Of a stretch of 15,114 nucleotides of DNA, positions 13,668 through 15,114 are shown one piece after another. This DNA comes from JAUYMM01 sp049301455. GTDB lineage: Bacteria; Patescibacteriota; Microgenomatia; UBA8517. Positions within the stretch are counted from its first letter, which is position 1; each line of letters starts with the position of its first letter. Under the pieces are notes generated by a model. That model ran no database searches. It saw only the letters and a list, made by a program, of their open reading frames with translations, and was not told the origin of the DNA. The stretch covers positions 1-15,114 of the forward strand of contig JBAQKY010000014.1 of the NCBI GenBank assembly GCA_049301455.1, written 5' to 3'. The position numbers and the translations under genes were made by a program.

Positions 13668-14946
13668 GTAATTTAGAACTTATTAGTTTTGGGTCTCCTT
13701 TACCTGACAGTATTTTTTGAACTTGGCCAATTAAAAATCCAATTACTTGTCCTTTTCCATTTTTGTATGATGTTACAATTTCAGGGTTATCTTTAATTAC
13801 TGAGCAAACTGCATCATAAACTTCATTAGAATTTGCAAACTCAACAGTTGTAATTTCTTTAACTTTCTTGACCAAACCTGCAGGCTCTGGAAAATCTTTA
13901 TCCATATTTTTATTGATCATCAAGTTGGCAATTGATTTTGTCATATCTGGAGCTAGGTTTACTGCTGTCTCAAAATAATTTGCACGGTCTAAATCTGAAA
14001 CAAGTATTTCAATATAATCTTTTGGTAATTCATACTGTTCTTCAAATCTAGTTCTCTTTTGTTCTGGTAGTTCTATTAACTGTTCACTTAATATCTTGAT
14101 ATCTTCATTACTTGTAGTTATTGGTGGCAAATCTGCTTCTGGGAAGTATCGATAATCATGGGAATCAGCTTTTGTCCTCTGAGAAAATGTTGACTTTGTT
14201 TTTTCATCATAGCCTCTTGTTTCCTGAACCAGCTTCTGACCGCTGTTAAGTGCATCTGCTTGACGCTCAATCTCTGCAGCTAATGCTTTTTCTAAGAATC
14301 TAAAACTATTTATATTTTTTAATTCTACTTTGTAGTTAGGAAGTGAACCGTCAGCTGATAGTGAGATATTAGCTTCAAGTCTCATTGTTCCTTTTTCCAT
14401 ATCTGCATTACTGATATCAAGGTACTTTGCAATGAGTTGAAGTTCTTTCAAAAATGCAATTACTTCTGAGACATCATGAAATACTGGTTCTGTTACAAGT
14501 TCAATTAAACAACAGCCTGAGCGATTAAAGTCAATTAAGGAAACTTTTTTGCCTTCAACGACTTCATGCATTAGTTTTCCTGCATCTTCTTCAAGATGGA
14601 TATGATTGATTTTTTTGCCCATTAATTCTCCACCTATACAAAAAGGGTCATCCTTCTGGCTTGTCTGGAAACTTTTAGGCAAGTCTGGATAAAAATAATG
14701 CTTCCTGAAAAATCTTGAAAAGTTATTTATTTTTGAACCCAATGCCAAACCTAATTTAATTGTTTTGTTAATTGCTTCTCTGTTTGCAATTGGTAAAGCT
14801 CCAGGAAGTCCTAAACATATTGGACATGTCTGTGTGTTTGGTTCTTTGCCAAAATGATCCTGTGGGCAACCACAAAACATTTTTGTGTTTGTATTTGGCT
14901 CAACATGCACTTCTAGTCCAATAATTGTTGTGTATTTGTTATTCAT
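13648..14946 (-). CDS. gatB: Aspartyl/glutamyl-tRNA(Asn/Gln) amidotransferase subunit B
   Basis: The GatB subunit of GatCAB activates mischarged Glu-tRNA(Gln) or Asp-tRNA(Asn) with ATP, then receives ammonia from GatA. The 432 residues are somewhat shorter than the usual ~475. Visible features are IIGLEVHV (8-15), the zinc site with Cys25, Cys27, Cys41 and Cys44, KHYFYPDLPKSFQTSQ (82-97), HLEEDAGK (117-124), DFNRSG (139-144), MRLEANIS (188-195), VELKNINSFRFLEKAL (207-222), HDYRYFPEADLPP (263-275) and a YqeY-like C-terminal tail (about 360-432). After DFNRSG the common VP or IP is Cys145-Cys146. The ATG is 15 bases after the gatA stop, without a Shine-Dalgarno. With gatA directly upstream, the pathway assignment is secure. 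It implies the organism lacks at least one of GlnRS or AsnRS. Confidence 0.96.
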   Translation of the reverse strand: MNNKYTTIIGLEVHVEPNTNTKMFCGCPQDHFGKEPNTQTCPICLGLPGALPIANREAINKTIKLGLALGSKINNFSRFFRKHYFYPDLPKSFQTSQKDDPFCIGGELMGKKINHIHLEEDAGKLMHEVVEGKKVSLIDFNRSGCCLIELVTEPVFHDVSEVIAFLKELQLIAKYLDISNADMEKGTMRLEANISLSADGSLPNYKVELKNINSFRFLEKALAAEIERQADALNSGQKLVQETRGYDEKTKSTFSQRTKADSHDYRYFPEADLPPITTSNEDIKILSEQLIELPEQKRTRFEEQYELPKDYIEILVSDLDRANYFETAVNLAPDMTKSIANLMINKNMDKDFPEPAGLVKKVKEITTVEFANSNEVYDAVCSVIKDNPEIVTSYKNGKGQVIGFLIGQVQKILSGKGDPKLISSKLLEELQK

Positions 14947-14961
14947 ATATTTATTTCTATC

Positions 14962-15114
14962 TTAAAAGGCTGTTTTTGGCTTGTAATCTGTAGCTTTTTC
15001 AAAAAGTTTACCAATTTTAAACAAAGTTGACTCACCAAACCTAGGTGCCATTAATTGAAACCCAAGTGGTAATTTTTTGTTTGTAAAACCAGAAGGTAGA
15101 GCCAAAGATGGTAT
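14962..15114 (-). CDS. gatA: Amidotransferase subunit A, C-terminal 50 codons (cut by window edge)
   Basis: The end of the glutaminase subunit that releases ammonia from glutamine for GatB. I read it from base 15114 to the TAA at 14964-14962. The visible 50 residues include IPSLALPSGF, LPLGFQLMAPRFGE and a final helix LFKIGKLFEKATDY ending KPKTAF. This matches the amidase-family end (aGLPAiSvPcGf...GLPvGlQliG...fdE...l..A...E). The catalytic Ser-cis-Ser-Lys triad lies outside the window. It is followed by gatB after 15 bases, the normal gatA-gatB order; gatC is probably further upstream. The short fragment is identified mainly by the end motif plus its neighbour. Confidence 0.88.
   Translation of the reverse strand: MPSLALPSGFTNKKLPLGFQLMAPRFGESTLFKIGKLFEKATDYKPKTAF

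Noticed and set aside
1..15114. UGA recoded to Gly, as in some CPR lineages
   Set aside because: dnaE, eno and the HolA-like gene end in TGA exactly where their families end, so UGA is a normal stop.
1..15114. Mobile element, phage, CRISPR or defence island
   Set aside because: I saw no transposase, integrase, terminal repeats, repeat-spacer pattern or toxin-antitoxin pair; the genes are almost all core functions with uniform composition. The metallopeptidase-like protein has phage relatives but sits among core genes.

Overview
The window is a gapless, AT-rich stretch in which every supported gene lies on the minus strand, so transcription runs from base 15114 towards base 1. Sixteen protein genes are visible, with a partial gene at each end. 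The largest intergenic gap is 31 bases, and many neighbours abut or overlap. I see no rRNA, tRNA, CRISPR array, insertion sequence or long repeat. There is no gene-free stretch over 300 bases; the gaps are too short to hold anything but promoters.

The content suggests a small-genome bacterium of the Candidate Phyla Radiation (Patescibacteria), perhaps the Microgenomates group. The pointers are a very short HolA-like protein, an archaeal/CPR-style bifunctional phosphoglucose/phosphomannose isomerase, PEP synthase beside enolase and phosphoglycerate mutase, a stand-alone EF-Tu domain-2-like protein, extreme compaction and no Shine-Dalgarno sequences. UGA is used as a stop (dnaE, eno, holA-like), so the recoded Gracilibacteria/Absconditabacteria code does not apply. 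The lineage is an inference.

Layout in order of transcription. (1) 15114-13648: the end of gatA and all of gatB, the tRNA-dependent amidotransferase. (2) 13630-11807: an MFS exporter directly followed by a small cytosolic GGDEF protein. (3) 11798-8331: dnaE, the replicative polymerase, with an intact PHP metal site and a clamp-binding motif. (4) 8299-5937: ribosomal protein L19, an unknown Cys-rich 82-residue protein, RuvC, an EF-Tu domain-2-like protein, a small zinc metallopeptidase-like protein and a HolA-like protein. (5) 5929-1: a HAD phosphatase, phosphoglucose/phosphomannose isomerase, PEP synthase, enolase and the start of phosphoglycerate mutase.

Block 5 is a carbon module. PGI/PMI interconverts hexose phosphates, and the last three enzymes link 3-phosphoglycerate, 2-phosphoglycerate, PEP and pyruvate. 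PEP synthase could stand in for pyruvate kinase.

The most notable signal is regulatory. Several starts (rplS, PEP synthase, the MFS gene, dnaE, pgi/pmi, ruvC) have a -10-like hexamer ending only 6-8 bases before the ATG, and three of these have a -35-like hexamer 17 bases further up. Transcription would then begin at or next to the start codon, which suggests leaderless mRNAs as a common expression mode. Other oddities are Thr for the catalytic Ser in phosphoglycerate mutase, His for a conserved Asp in enolase, a Cys-Cys pair in a conserved GatB loop, and a 77-base two-frame gene overlap.
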